NCBI GenBank assembly: GCA_045593325.1
Contig: JAZNWL010000050.1
Span: 1-23,487, forward strand
DNA length: 23,487 nt
Direction of reading: 5' to 3'
DNA from: UMGS1484 sp045593325
GTDB lineage: Bacteria > Bacillota > Clostridia > Oscillospirales > Acutalibacteraceae
Positions 15,959 to 23,406 of the stretch are shown here, piece by piece. The position numbers and the translations under genes are program-made. The notes beneath the pieces are model-generated. The model ran no database searches and was not told the DNA's origin. It was given only the letters and a program-made list of their open reading frames with translations. Every line of letters begins with the position of its first letter. Position 1 is the stretch's first letter.

Positions 15959-18049
15959 ATGGGTCTTTCCAGCTCCTCCACAGGATTCTTCAAACATCAC
16001 TCAGGAAAATCAGAAAATTTTCCAACCTTAATTTTCGCGGGAAATCCCAACGTGGGAAAAAGCACCTTGTTCAATTATTTAACGGGACTTCATCAACATA
16101 CCGGCAACTGGACAGGCAAAACCGTTGAAGGGGCTACAGGGATTTTTAAACACAAGAAACAAACCTTTCAGCTCCTGGATACTCCCGGTGCCTATTCCCT
16201 GCTTTCCCATTCCCCGGAAGAAGTTGTTACCCGCGACACGCTGGCATTTCTTCCTTGCGACTGTGTTGTGGTTATTTGCGATGCAACAGCACCCCAGCGA
16301 GGTATCTCCTTTTTGTTGCAAATCATGGAACTTTGCCCCCGTGTTATTCTTTGTTTCAATTTGACCGACCAAGCTAAAAAGCAAGGAATTGTGATGAATT
16401 ATCAAGGGATTTCAAAACAACTTAGAATCCCCGTGATTGCTACCTCATCCAAAGAAAAAGTCAGTTTGAAGAATTTCAAAACAACCCTTTGTGAACTTCC
16501 CCCAGACCATTCCTTTGTTATGAAGTACCCCGCACCCATTGAAATAGAACTTTCGTACTTAACCCGGCAAATTCAACAATTTAACACTTCACCCATCCCC
16601 TCTCGTTATCTTGCTATAAAAGTATTAGAACAGGATACTGACTTTTTAACTACGTTCAAAAACAAAACTGATATTTCTTTTGACCAAGTGGATATTGAAA
16701 ACACATTCCGCATGTTGACAATGAAGGGGTACGATAAACTTACTCTACAAAAGATATTTACCATAAAAAAACAACAGTATGCCCAAGAATTATGTCGCCA
16801 AACCGTTACCCAAACAAAACCATTCCCCCAATATAAAGCAGACAAATTGCTTACCAATCGCTACGGCAGTTTTTGTGTATTCACCTTGCTGTTGCTCGCT
16901 GTCTTCTGGATTACTATTTCCGCTGCGCAATACCCCTCCGAACTGCTCCAAAACTTCCTTTTTTCATTGGAAAAACCCCTTGCACAATTTCTTTCCACCT
17001 GCCACCTTCCCAATTTTGTTATTAAATTACTCACCGAAGGGATGTACCGTGCAGTTGCCTTTGTGGTATCGGTCATGTTGCCTCCCATGGCAATTTTCTT
17101 CCCGTTTTTTACCATGCTGGAAGATTTTGGACTGCTTCCCCGTATTGCCTTTAACTTAGACCATCGTTTCAGCCAATGTAACGCCTGCGGAAAACAGGCC
17201 CTTACCATGTGCATGGGATTTGGCTGTAACGCCACGGGGGTTATGGGATGCCGCATTATTCAATCGCCCCGAGAACGGCTGATCGCCATTTTAACCAACT
17301 CTTTGGTGCCCTGTAACGGACGCTTTCCCACCATCATTACCTTATTAACCCTTTTTTGTTCTATTTCTGCCGGTGGGCTGATCGCTTCCCTATGCACGGC
17401 AGTGGAACTAATGATGATAATTTTATTTACGGTATGTATCACTTTAGCCGCCTCTTATTTTCTTTCCAAAACATTTTGTAAAGGTAACTCTTCCTTCTAC
17501 TCGTTGGAACTCCCCTCCTATCGGGTTCCCAAATTCGGACAAATTCTTGTACGTTCCATTTTTGATCGCACCTTGTTCGTTCTGGGACGTTCCGTATTGG
17601 TGGCTGCCCCCGCAGGGTTACTGCTTTGGTGTCTTGCCAATATCACGTACCAAGGAATCCCTCTGTTATCTTTAATTGCCAACCTGCTGGATACCTTTGC
17701 TCCCATCTTCGGATTAGACGGAACCATTCTGTTGGCATTTTTACTGGGACTCCCTGCCAACGAAATTGTTATCCCTATCATGATTATGATCTACAGCAAA
17801 ACAGGAGCGTTATCAGAATACGGTTCCCTACTCGATTTAAAAGAAATCCTCTTGAACAATCATTGGACCCTGGAAACCGCCCTTTGCGTTCTGTTTTTAA
17901 TGCTTTTCCACTCACCTTGTTCCACCACACTAATTACCATATACAAAGAAACAAAAAGCAAGTTTTATACCCTGTTGGCATTTTTAATTCCTACAGCAAT
18001 CGGCATACTGGGTTGTTTGGGGATCCACCTGCTCTTTTTGATTTTTTGA
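15959..18049 (+). CDS. feoB: Ferrous iron transporter FeoB (Clostridial variant)
   Basis: 696-aa GTPase-linked membrane transporter for Fe(II). The cytosolic G domain has GNPNVGKS (28-35), DTPG (74-77) and NLTD (134-137). A helical linker spans about 180-300, then the membrane part with two gate regions. The pore-side segments differ from E. coli FeoB: MCMGFGCNATGVMGCR and LVPCNGRFPTII replace the usual GFGCNVPA and CSARLPVY, giving a Cys-rich pore (Cys in CNACGKQALTMCMGFGC). I recall similar sequences from Clostridia, so metal specificity may vary (Fe or Mn). GGGAGG precedes the start. No terminator is evident after it. Confidence 0.92.
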   Translation: MGLSSSSTGFFKHHSGKSENFPTLIFAGNPNVGKSTLFNYLTGLHQHTGNWTGKTVEGATGIFKHKKQTFQLLDTPGAYSLLSHSPEEVVTRDTLAFLPCDCVVVICDATAPQRGISFLLQIMELCPRVILCFNLTDQAKKQGIVMNYQGISKQLRIPVIATSSKEKVSLKNFKTTLCELPPDHSFVMKYPAPIEIELSYLTRQIQQFNTSPIPSRYLAIKVLEQDTDFLTTFKNKTDISFDQVDIENTFRMLTMKGYDKLTLQKIFTIKKQQYAQELCRQTVTQTKPFPQYKADKLLTNRYGSFCVFTLLLLAVFWITISAAQYPSELLQNFLFSLEKPLAQFLSTCHLPNFVIKLLTEGMYRAVAFVVSVMLPPMAIFFPFFTMLEDFGLLPRIAFNLDHRFSQCNACGKQALTMCMGFGCNATGVMGCRIIQSPRERLIAILTNSLVPCNGRFPTIITLLTLFCSISAGGLIASLCTAVELMMIILFTVCITLAASYFLSKTFCKGNSSFYSLELPSYRVPKFGQILVRSIFDRTLFVLGRSVLVAAPAGLLLWCLANITYQGIPLLSLIANLLDTFAPIFGLDGTILLAFLLGLPANEIVIPIMIMIYSKTGALSEYGSLLDLKEILLNNHWTLETALCVLFLMLFHSPCSTTLITIYKETKSKFYTLLAFLIPTAIGILGCLGIHLLFLIF

Positions 18050-18059
18050 TCAAAATATA

Positions 18060-18088
18060 TTGACTTCCCTTTGTTTTTTTGGTAAAAT
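18060..18088 (+). promoter_or_regulatory. Promoter for the dockerin/GxGYxYP gene
   Basis: TTGACT and TAAAAT are separated by exactly 17 bases, about 30 bases before the ATG at 18118. It starts 11 bases after the feoB stop. Confidence 0.75.
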
Positions 18089-18117
18089 CTAAAGAAATTG
18101 AACAAAGGAGAGTTATC

Positions 18118-21100
18118 ATGAAGCGTATTATCGGTTTCCTACTGGTCTTACTATTAACCTTCTCCATCATCCCGGTTATGCCGGTTTCTGCGGCGTCTTC
18201 CTCCCTTTCTTTTACAGAAAGTGATTTAAAACCAGATGATACATTCAACCCCACAATCGACACCACCATTGGACGAGGAAATCCAGGTGCCAATTCCTAT
18301 ATTGCTCAATCATTTGTTGCGAACAAAGAACCGGTCACCGGTTGCCGTTTGTACTTCCGGTTGGGCGATACCGCCACCATGACCATTCAAATTCGTTCCT
18401 CCTTAGATAACAGCAATGAAAGCATCCTATATTCCAGCAGTCATCCTTTGGTATCCGACCCACACGCAATTCACGGCTGGTGGGATTTCGAATTCACCCG
18501 CGCTGTGCAACTGGAGGCTTCCAAAACTTATTACTTGGTCGCCTGGTGCGATGAATATCACAGTTATTGCCAAATGAGTACCACCGGCTACAGAACTTAC
18601 ACGAATTTAAAAAATAAAAGTTATCGACGTCCTGAAAATTCTGACGAATGGCTTGACGTGCTCGATCGCTCCTTCGGTTATCAAATTATAACCAACCCCA
18701 ACGCCACCGTCATTGGTTACCCCTATGAAATGGATCATAACACTCTTATGTTGCACGATGGGGAAGAATATTTCTGCTTCAATCGCACCGAATCCAACAC
18801 CACCCTCAACATGACCGGAAAACACGCTTCCCAAGGGCTTACCAGCATGCTTTTGGAAGGCGATAAGCCGGATGCCAACGGTGCAATTATGACCGGATAT
18901 GTTGATTTGTTTGAAACGTCCGGTTTAAATAAATATGAATATTTTTATACCGATGTTTATATTAGTCAAGACATTAAAACAGCAATGGACTTCACTGTTT
19001 CCTTTGTAGATAAAAGCGGAAATGGCGGTAAGTATTCAACCTCTTTGGAAAACAAATCCAAAGGATGGCACCGCCTGGAATTCACGAAGGAACAACTTAA
19101 CAAGTTAGGGAATGGTTTCCTTGACTCGATTGACACTGTAAAATTCCAAGCCTTATCCAAAAGTTATCCCCAAGGGCTTTACTTTGCTATTGATAATATT
19201 CGTGCTGCTAAAAAACAAATTCAGACTTTCACCTCCTCATATTATACCGATGAAGAATTAAACGCCCCTTCCGATGAAATCCCGGATGGTGATTACATTG
19301 GTGACCCCGATAAAGAAGGAATCACCTTTACCTATGGTGATGTGAATAACGACACCTTGATCAACGCACAAGATGCATTGAAGGTGTTGTTGATTGCCGT
19401 TAAAAAACTTGCGCCTACAGAAATTCAAATTAAAGCCAGTGATGTGGATGGCGACAACTTGATCAACGCTGTTGATGCATTAACGATTTTAAAATATGCA
19501 GTAAATAAGATCACCCAATTCCCTGCGGAAAACAAAGAAACTGATGATACAGATAATACCGTTTCCGCTACTGACTTTGCCATTTCTACTGAAGGCTTAA
19601 GCCCCAATACCATTTACAAAATCACTACCACTGCCATTTCAAAGACTTCGGAAAACATGATGCCCCATGATACCGCTCGGCTAATTTCTTCTCTCCAAGG
19701 CTTGATCAACCGTGATTTGAAGAAAAACCGTATTGCTCTGGTTATTGTGGATAAATACACCGATAATTGGCTTTCATACATTCAAAAGAATGATCCTCTG
19801 TTAGAAGGAATGGATAACATCGTAACCATTAACACTGTTAATGAATTGTTATCCGTCTTTAAAAATCAACTGATTGATTGCGGTATGATTTTGTGGGATC
19901 CGGATGCTCCCTCCACCGCCAACGTGGCCCAAACTATTTGCGGCGTAGACGGTTACCTGCCGGTTAAATATTTGTCCGGTGAAAACACCTTATATCAAAA
20001 GTTGGTTGATTTAGGGGTTGAGGTGAAGCTGTCCTTGGTAGACAAATTCACTGGAAAAGGAATCATCCCCGGAACCTCTATCCTCTCCACCGGCAGTATT
20101 AAATGCGACCCCTATCTGTGGGCTTTAGAAAAATATTCTTCCCGTTGTTCCTCCGACTACTTAATTTACACCCCCGATGGTGCCAGCTCCACCGAAGGCA
20201 ATAAAATCTATGAAGAAGACGTTCATTCCAAGAGCCTGGATTACAACCATTCCTTTGGTTATGACTACGCAATTTACCGTAAAGCATTTTGCTTCGACCT
20301 ATTCCCGGTAGATTCCGAGGCACCGTGTGATGATCCCAATCAGATCTTGGGTACCGACCTTGCAACCTTAAAAGAAATCTTGCTTAATCGGTATTACCGG
20401 GCAAAAGGCTCCTTTGGTGAAGTAATTGGCTTCCCCCCCTGGCCTTTAAAATACACTTCTCACAATGGCTGGAACAAAATCGAAGCCACCCAGTTAGAAG
20501 GTGCTTTTACCACATTCATTTCCCAATTTAACTGTTACATGGATGCAGACGGTTCCATTACCAACTGTTCTGTGTACACCCAATTCACTTTAAAAGATTC
20601 TTATGAATCCATTGCTAACAGCAAACCGGTTACAGAAAAATTTGATCCCAACACCATGTATCTGTATATGTACACCGGCGACTATGATTCTGCCGCTTGG
20701 GCACTGGAACACCTGTATAACGCTTATAACGATAAAGCAAGAGGTACCATTCCCATTACATGGTCTGTCAACCCCACCATATCCGAGAGAGTTCCCATGA
20801 TCTTTGATTATCTTTATGAAAATCAAACCGAAATGGACTATTTCAATGCTTCTGACAGCGGTATTGGTTATATTCGTCCGCAAGGGTTGTTCCAAGCCGA
20901 GAGTGACAGAACTTTGCCCGACGGGGATAAAGAATTCGTTAAAATCAGCAAAGAATGGTTTAAACGGTTCGACATGGATTCTGTAGGCTTTATTATCGGT
21001 ACATTGTCCGATAATGTATGCAGAACCTACAACCAGTTTGCTCCGGTCGGTTCTAACACCAATGACGTTGCATGGCATCCCGGTGTTTATGTCACCACTC

Positions 21101-21384
21101 CCTATATCCGTATCAAAAACGGAATTGGTGACCCCGCCAAAGATGACGCTACTATGCAAACCGCTGTTTCCGGTATGTATGATTTTGCTCAAGATTTGAG
21201 AGATTATAATGTTGCCGGGTTTAGAACCATCAAGTTTTCTGCCTCCGATTTAAAGAGAACCCAGGAAGCCTTTGTTACCTACGCCGCCGAAAAAGATCCC
21301 GATACCACCTATAAATTCGTGGATTACAAAACCTATTTCGCTATGTTGCGAGAATCGGGTAAAGGCAAATACACATTAGACTAA
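18118..21384 (+). CDS. Secreted dockerin-containing GxGYxYP-family protein
   Basis: 1088-aa exported protein. A signal peptide (residues 1 to about 29, cleaved near VSAASS) is followed by two beta-rich, carbohydrate-binding-like regions (about 35-200 and 205-380). A type I-like dockerin spans 407-465, with calcium loops D408-N410-D412...D419 and D442-D444-D446...D453, each followed by a helix. An Asp/Thr-rich linker leads to a large C-terminal region (about 490-1088) of the GxGYxYP putative glycoside hydrolase group; the motif is GIGYIRP (915-921), with Arg where Tyr is expected. The dockerin is internal rather than terminal. AAGGAGAG precedes the ATG, which is preferred over an upstream in-frame start at 18079. 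No cohesin or scaffoldin is visible here. Confidence 0.85.
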   Translation: MKRIIGFLLVLLLTFSIIPVMPVSAASSSLSFTESDLKPDDTFNPTIDTTIGRGNPGANSYIAQSFVANKEPVTGCRLYFRLGDTATMTIQIRSSLDNSNESILYSSSHPLVSDPHAIHGWWDFEFTRAVQLEASKTYYLVAWCDEYHSYCQMSTTGYRTYTNLKNKSYRRPENSDEWLDVLDRSFGYQIITNPNATVIGYPYEMDHNTLMLHDGEEYFCFNRTESNTTLNMTGKHASQGLTSMLLEGDKPDANGAIMTGYVDLFETSGLNKYEYFYTDVYISQDIKTAMDFTVSFVDKSGNGGKYSTSLENKSKGWHRLEFTKEQLNKLGNGFLDSIDTVKFQALSKSYPQGLYFAIDNIRAAKKQIQTFTSSYYTDEELNAPSDEIPDGDYIGDPDKEGITFTYGDVNNDTLINAQDALKVLLIAVKKLAPTEIQIKASDVDGDNLINAVDALTILKYAVNKITQFPAENKETDDTDNTVSATDFAISTEGLSPNTIYKITTTAISKTSENMMPHDTARLISSLQGLINRDLKKNRIALVIVDKYTDNWLSYIQKNDPLLEGMDNIVTINTVNELLSVFKNQLIDCGMILWDPDAPSTANVAQTICGVDGYLPVKYLSGENTLYQKLVDLGVEVKLSLVDKFTGKGIIPGTSILSTGSIKCDPYLWALEKYSSRCSSDYLIYTPDGASSTEGNKIYEEDVHSKSLDYNHSFGYDYAIYRKAFCFDLFPVDSEAPCDDPNQILGTDLATLKEILLNRYYRAKGSFGEVIGFPPWPLKYTSHNGWNKIEATQLEGAFTTFISQFNCYMDADGSITNCSVYTQFTLKDSYESIANSKPVTEKFDPNTMYLYMYTGDYDSAAWALEHLYNAYNDKARGTIPITWSVNPTISERVPMIFDYLYENQTEMDYFNASDSGIGYIRPQGLFQAESDRTLPDGDKEFVKISKEWFKRFDMDSVGFIIGTLSDNVCRTYNQFAPVGSNTNDVAWHPGVYVTTPYIRIKNGIGDPAKDDATMQTAVSGMYDFAQDLRDYNVAGFRTIKFSASDLKRTQEAFVTYAAEKDPDTTYKFVDYKTYFAMLRESGKGKYTLD

Positions 21385-21395
21385 ACCCTACTTAA

Positions 21396-21428
21396 AAAGC
21401 CATGCAAGAGTTTCTCCTGCATGGCTTT
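21396..21428 (+). terminator. Terminator-like hairpin after the dockerin gene
   Basis: AAAGCCATGCA (21396-21406) pairs perfectly with TGCATGGCTTT (21418-21428), leaving an 11-base loop that can pair further. The downstream T tract is weak and broken, so efficiency is uncertain. Confidence 0.75.
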
Positions 21429-21491
21429 CCATTATTTATCCACTTGTTTTTGTAGGACAATTTCTGTAAACTGTTTACTGGAGGTGATGTG

Positions 21492-21761
21492 ATGAAAAAG
21501 CACATCAAACAACTTTTTTCATACATTGATAAAATGCATAGCTACCCTTATTGGGTGTTTCTTTTCTTTTTATACGCGTCCATCCTGACCTTCGGAGGAT
21601 GTGCTCTATTGGGTTGGTATCCCAAACTACTAACGAACGTCAAGACCGCCCCCCTGACTGCCGAGCTGTTGTTTGAATGTGCCATGGGGCTGTTACTGAT
21701 TGGATGCATCACGTCAACAATTATGGATTTGGTTTTGCATATTGACCTGGATAAGAACTAA
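21492..21761 (+). CDS. Small two-helix membrane protein, unknown function
   Basis: 89-aa protein I do not recognise. A basic N-terminus (MKKHIKQLFSYIDKM) precedes two hydrophobic helices, about 20-42 (YWVFLFFLYASILTFGGCALL) and about 58-80, split by a short loop with KTAP. The tail is DLDKN. GGAGGT six bases before the ATG at 21492 gives strong start evidence; a GTG at 21489 is less well spaced. A possible promoter lies at 21444-21472 (TTGTTT, 17 bases, TAAACT). It converges with the EamA gene; its stop codon lies inside a shared hairpin. Confidence 0.65.
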   Translation: MKKHIKQLFSYIDKMHSYPYWVFLFFLYASILTFGGCALLGWYPKLLTNVKTAPLTAELLFECAMGLLLIGCITSTIMDLVLHIDLDKN

Positions 21762-21779
21762 ATCAGTTCTTTTTCTTTT
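21753..21779. terminator. Hairpin between the convergent genes
   Basis: AAGAACT (21753-21759) pairs with AGTTCTT (21765-21771) across a 5-base loop, with a T-rich tract on the plus-strand side. It overlaps the plus-strand stop codon and the end of the minus-strand EamA gene. It should stop plus-strand transcripts; activity on the minus strand is less clear. Confidence 0.6.
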
Positions 21780-22650
21780 GGAAAATACCGCTGAGCATCA
21801 CGATGGCAATCAATACCAAAACAATCCCGCAATAGGAAATCCAATCGGGAAACTCCCCATAAACAAGCATACCAAAACCGGTAGCCGCTACAGGCTCAGA
21901 ACAGGCTAAAACAGCCGCTTTGGAAGGTTGTGTGCCTCGTAACCCAACAGTGTATAAAACAAAGGGAATAACAGCCGTAACAACCCCAATTCCCACTACA
22001 AGTGCCCAAAAGGACAGTGGGGTTTCCACAGTGGTGGCTGTATGTACCAGTTCCATTGGATTGCATATCACCAACAACACAAACCCCGCCGTGGCAAATG
22101 CCCAAAGGGTTACCGTGAAGGGGTGATATTTTTTCAAAGCAATATTCCCCAAAATACTGTATAATCCGTATGCCACCGCGGAACCGATTCCTGTGAGAAC
22201 CCCCAAGACCCCCACTTGTTTGGCATCTCCGAGGCCGGAAACCAGAATACAACCCAGAACAGCCAAAGTGAGAGGTATCAACTTATACGCCGTCAGTTTT
22301 TCTTTCAGGAATATTACCGACAATACCATGACAACAATGGGAGAAAGATACAACAAAATTGCCGCCACCGACATGGTAGTAAGACGAATAGTGGTAAAGT
22401 AAAGAATGGACATTGCTCCGATAGAAAACAACCCAATGGAAGCTAACAAAGGGAAATCTTTTACAGAAATTTTCATCCATTCTCTTTTAAAAAATAAAAG
22501 AAAAAACATAACAACCGCCGCAACCGACAACCGAATGGCCGCAATCTGGAATGCAGTGAATCCCAAGGCGGTAAAGGAGCGGACAAACAAACCCATACTC
22601 CCCCAGAAAATCCCTGCGATAATAATAAAAATTGAAGAAAATCGATTCAT
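21763..22650 (-). CDS. EamA-family (DMT superfamily) transporter
   Basis: 295-aa membrane protein with about ten hydrophobic segments arranged as two EamA repeats. The first repeat has AGIFWGSMGLFVRSF and ASIGLFSIGAMSILYF; the second has GIGSAVAYGLYSILGN, VIPFVLYTVGLRGTQPSKAA and LACSEPVAATGFGMLVYGE, which are classic EamA signatures. The family exports or imports small metabolites such as amino acids; substrate is unknown. The ATG at 22650 follows GGAG; an upstream TTG at 22665 is rejected. It stands alone with its own promoter. Confidence 0.9.
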   Translation of the reverse strand: MNRFSSIFIIIAGIFWGSMGLFVRSFTALGFTAFQIAAIRLSVAAVVMFFLLFFKREWMKISVKDFPLLASIGLFSIGAMSILYFTTIRLTTMSVAAILLYLSPIVVMVLSVIFLKEKLTAYKLIPLTLAVLGCILVSGLGDAKQVGVLGVLTGIGSAVAYGLYSILGNIALKKYHPFTVTLWAFATAGFVLLVICNPMELVHTATTVETPLSFWALVVGIGVVTAVIPFVLYTVGLRGTQPSKAAVLACSEPVAATGFGMLVYGEFPDWISYCGIVLVLIAIVMLSGIFQKKKN

Positions 22651-22680
22651 AAATACCGTCTCCAAAATTTTGCTGTTCCT

Positions 22681-22709
22681 ATCCTATCATAATTATACAA
22701 ATTGGTCAA
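22681..22709 (-). promoter_or_regulatory. Probable promoter for the EamA gene
   Basis: On the minus strand TTGACC and TAGGAT are 17 bases apart, and the -10 is extended by TG. This is about 30 bases before the ATG at 22650. The -10 is imperfect, so confidence is moderate. Confidence 0.5.
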
Positions 22710-22766
22710 GATAACCTGACGTAATTGTAACCGCAAAAAAGAAGATCAACTCCCTCGCAGAACCTC

Positions 22767-22795
22767 TTGACATTTATTATGAAAACGGATATAAT
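22767..22795 (+). promoter_or_regulatory. Perfect consensus promoter upstream of the repeat/55-aa ORF/tRNA region
   Basis: TTGACA and TATAAT, both full consensus, are separated by exactly 17 bases. The predicted start is near 22802. The transcript would run through the first 47-nt repeat, the 55-aa ORF, the broken tRNA-Pro and possibly the intact tRNA-Pro. Confidence 0.85.
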
Positions 22796-22836
22796 AGCCA
22801 TGCTGTTTGGTAAAAACAGGAAACAAGCAACTGGGG

Positions 22837-22883
22837 TTGCGTGGATTTTGTGTTTAGCCACAGTTTGTCCCCCTTTCACGCAA
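22837..22883 (+). repeat. 47-nt palindromic repeat, copy 1
   Basis: Begins TTGCGTGGATTTTG and ends CACGCAA. Its ends pair (TTGCGTG/CACGCAA, extended by a G-U pair). It matches copy 2 at 41 of 47 positions without gaps. An alternative upstream hairpin GCAAC/GTTGC (22827-22840) would occupy part of the 5' arm. It lies in the leader of the 55-aa ORF. Confidence 0.85.
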
Positions 22884-22901
22884 GAAAGAGGTTTCTAATT
22901 A

Positions 22902-23069
22902 ATGAGTAAGAGCGAAGCTATAGGCAATTTGATAGGCGTTATAATCGGTGCGATTCTTTCTGGAGTGTGCGTTTATTTCACTAAAAGTATTTGGTCTTCA
23001 GTTATTTCTTTCGCTTGTTATCTATTTGGTGGCTGGATTGGAAAATCTATAAATAACACAACAAAATAG
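22902..23069 (+). CDS. 55-aa small hydrophobic protein, unknown
   Basis: An ATG-to-TAG frame of 55 residues. The start MSKSEAIGNLIGVIIGAIL leads into two hydrophobic stretches (about 8-25 and 31-48), with Gly spacing (GNLIGVIIGAI, FGGWIGKS) that suggests tight helix packing, and a polar tail. GAGG lies 10 bases upstream. It follows the consensus promoter and repeat copy 1, and ends 7 bases before the broken tRNA-Pro. I recognise no family; a small membrane protein or toxin-like peptide is possible but unproven. Confidence 0.5.
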   Translation: MSKSEAIGNLIGVIIGAILSGVCVYFTKSIWSSVISFACYLFGGWIGKSINNTTK

Positions 23070-23076
23070 TCTATGT

Positions 23077-23119
23077 CGGGGTGTAGCGCAGTTGGTAGCG
23101 CGCCTGCTTCGGGAGCGTG
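23077..23119 (+). pseudogene. Truncated tRNA-Pro (CGG), 5' half only
   Basis: The 5' acceptor strand CGGGGTG, D arm GCGC/GCGC with loop AGTTGGTA, and anticodon stem-loop CCTGC-TTCGGGA (anticodon CGG) match tRNA-Pro. After GC at 23115-23116 the sequence leaves the tRNA: the 3' stem reads GCGTG instead of GCAGG, and no T arm (TTCGA) or 3' acceptor follows. The neighbouring intact tRNA-Pro(TGG) has the same acceptor and nearly the same D arm. It cannot make a normal tRNA as it stands. Confidence 0.85.
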
Positions 23120-23145
23120 CCTAGCAGTTACAGCCGCAAAAATGA

Positions 23146-23184
23146 GAAAGTCCCGAAAAGCCTTTAACGGTGCGGACTTTCGGG
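23146..23184 (+). other. Segment with two mutually exclusive hairpins
   Basis: GAAAGTCC (23146-23153) can pair with GGACTTTC (23174-23181), or CCCGAAA (23152-23158) with TTTCGGG (23178-23184). The arms overlap, so only one forms at a time. It replaces the missing 3' half of the broken tRNA-Pro. Confidence 0.65.
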
Positions 23185-23193
23185 TTGTTTTCA

Positions 23194-23222
23194 AAACTCA
23201 AAATTGCGTGGATTTTGAGTTT
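23194..23222 (+). other. 11-bp hairpin overlapping repeat copy 2
   Basis: AAACTCAAAAT (23194-23204) pairs perfectly with ATTTTGAGTTT (23212-23222); the loop TGCGTGG is the core of the 5' arm of repeat copy 2. This hairpin and the repeat's own end-to-end pairing therefore compete. Confidence 0.65.
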
Positions 23223-23250
23223 GACCACAGTTTATCCCACTTCCACGCAA
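23204..23250 (+). repeat. 47-nt palindromic repeat, copy 2
   Basis: Same length and frame as copy 1, with six substitutions. The ends pair over 8 bp (TTGCGTGG/CCACGCAA). One substitution changes a G-U pair of copy 1 to G-C, and another changes T-G to T-A in a possible inner GGAT/RTCC helix, so pairing is kept. It ends 23 bases before tRNA-Pro(TGG). Confidence 0.85.
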
Positions 23251-23273
23251 AAAGAAGAAAATTGAATAAAAAT

Positions 23274-23349
23274 CGGGGTGTGGCGCAGTTGGGAGCGCGC
23301 GACATTTGGGATGTTGAGGCCGCAGGTTCGAACCCTGTCACTCCGACCA
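23274..23349 (+). tRNA. tRNA-Pro (TGG anticodon), CCA encoded
   Basis: A complete 73-base cloverleaf plus encoded CCA: acceptor CGGGGTG/CACTCCG (one G-T), D arm GCGC/GCGC, anticodon stem CGACA/TGTTG with loop TTTGGGA (anticodon TGG), variable loop AGGCC, and T arm GCAGG-TTCGAAC-CCTGT. No strong promoter is seen immediately upstream, so it may depend on the promoter at 22767. Confidence 0.96.
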
Positions 23350-23354
23350 TCAAA

Positions 23355-23377
23355 GGGCAATGAAAAAGATATTGCCC
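23355..23377 (+). other. Hairpin just 3' of tRNA-Pro
   Basis: GGGCAAT (23355-23361) pairs with ATTGCCC (23371-23377) over a 9-base loop. No T tract follows; it may guide tRNA 3' processing or form part of a compound terminator. Confidence 0.55.
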
Positions 23378-23379
23378 AA

Positions 23380-23406
23380 GAAACCCCCGATTTTATCGGG
23401 GGTTTC
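23380..23406. terminator. Strong hairpin downstream of tRNA-Pro, probable terminator
   Basis: GAAACCCCCGAT (23380-23391) pairs perfectly with its complement (23395-23406) over a 3-base TTT loop. The stem is G+C-rich and ends in T's within the 3' arm (GGGTTTC). A clean U tract is absent, but this is the best terminator candidate after the tRNA. Confidence 0.65.

Noticed and set aside
18048..18060. TTTTGATCAAAA as a terminator after feoB
   Set aside because: It is a loopless palindrome that cannot form a stable hairpin.
20590..21192. 200-codon open frame antisense to the dockerin gene
   Set aside because: Shadow of the real coding frame, with no start signal or recognisable motifs.
22837..23250. 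Integron attC sites or a CRISPR array
   Set aside because: Only two copies at unequal context, no GTTRRRY core, no regular spacers and no integrase or cas genes nearby.
23077..23349. One tRNA split by an intron of about 200 bases (5' half at 23077, 3' half from tRNA-Pro(TGG))
   Set aside because: The anticodon stem CCTGC would not pair with TGTTG, and the downstream tRNA is complete with its own 5' half.
23073..23363. 96-codon plus-strand frame across both tRNA-Pro loci
   Set aside because: It translates tRNA and hairpin DNA; such frames through tRNA genes are a common artefact.
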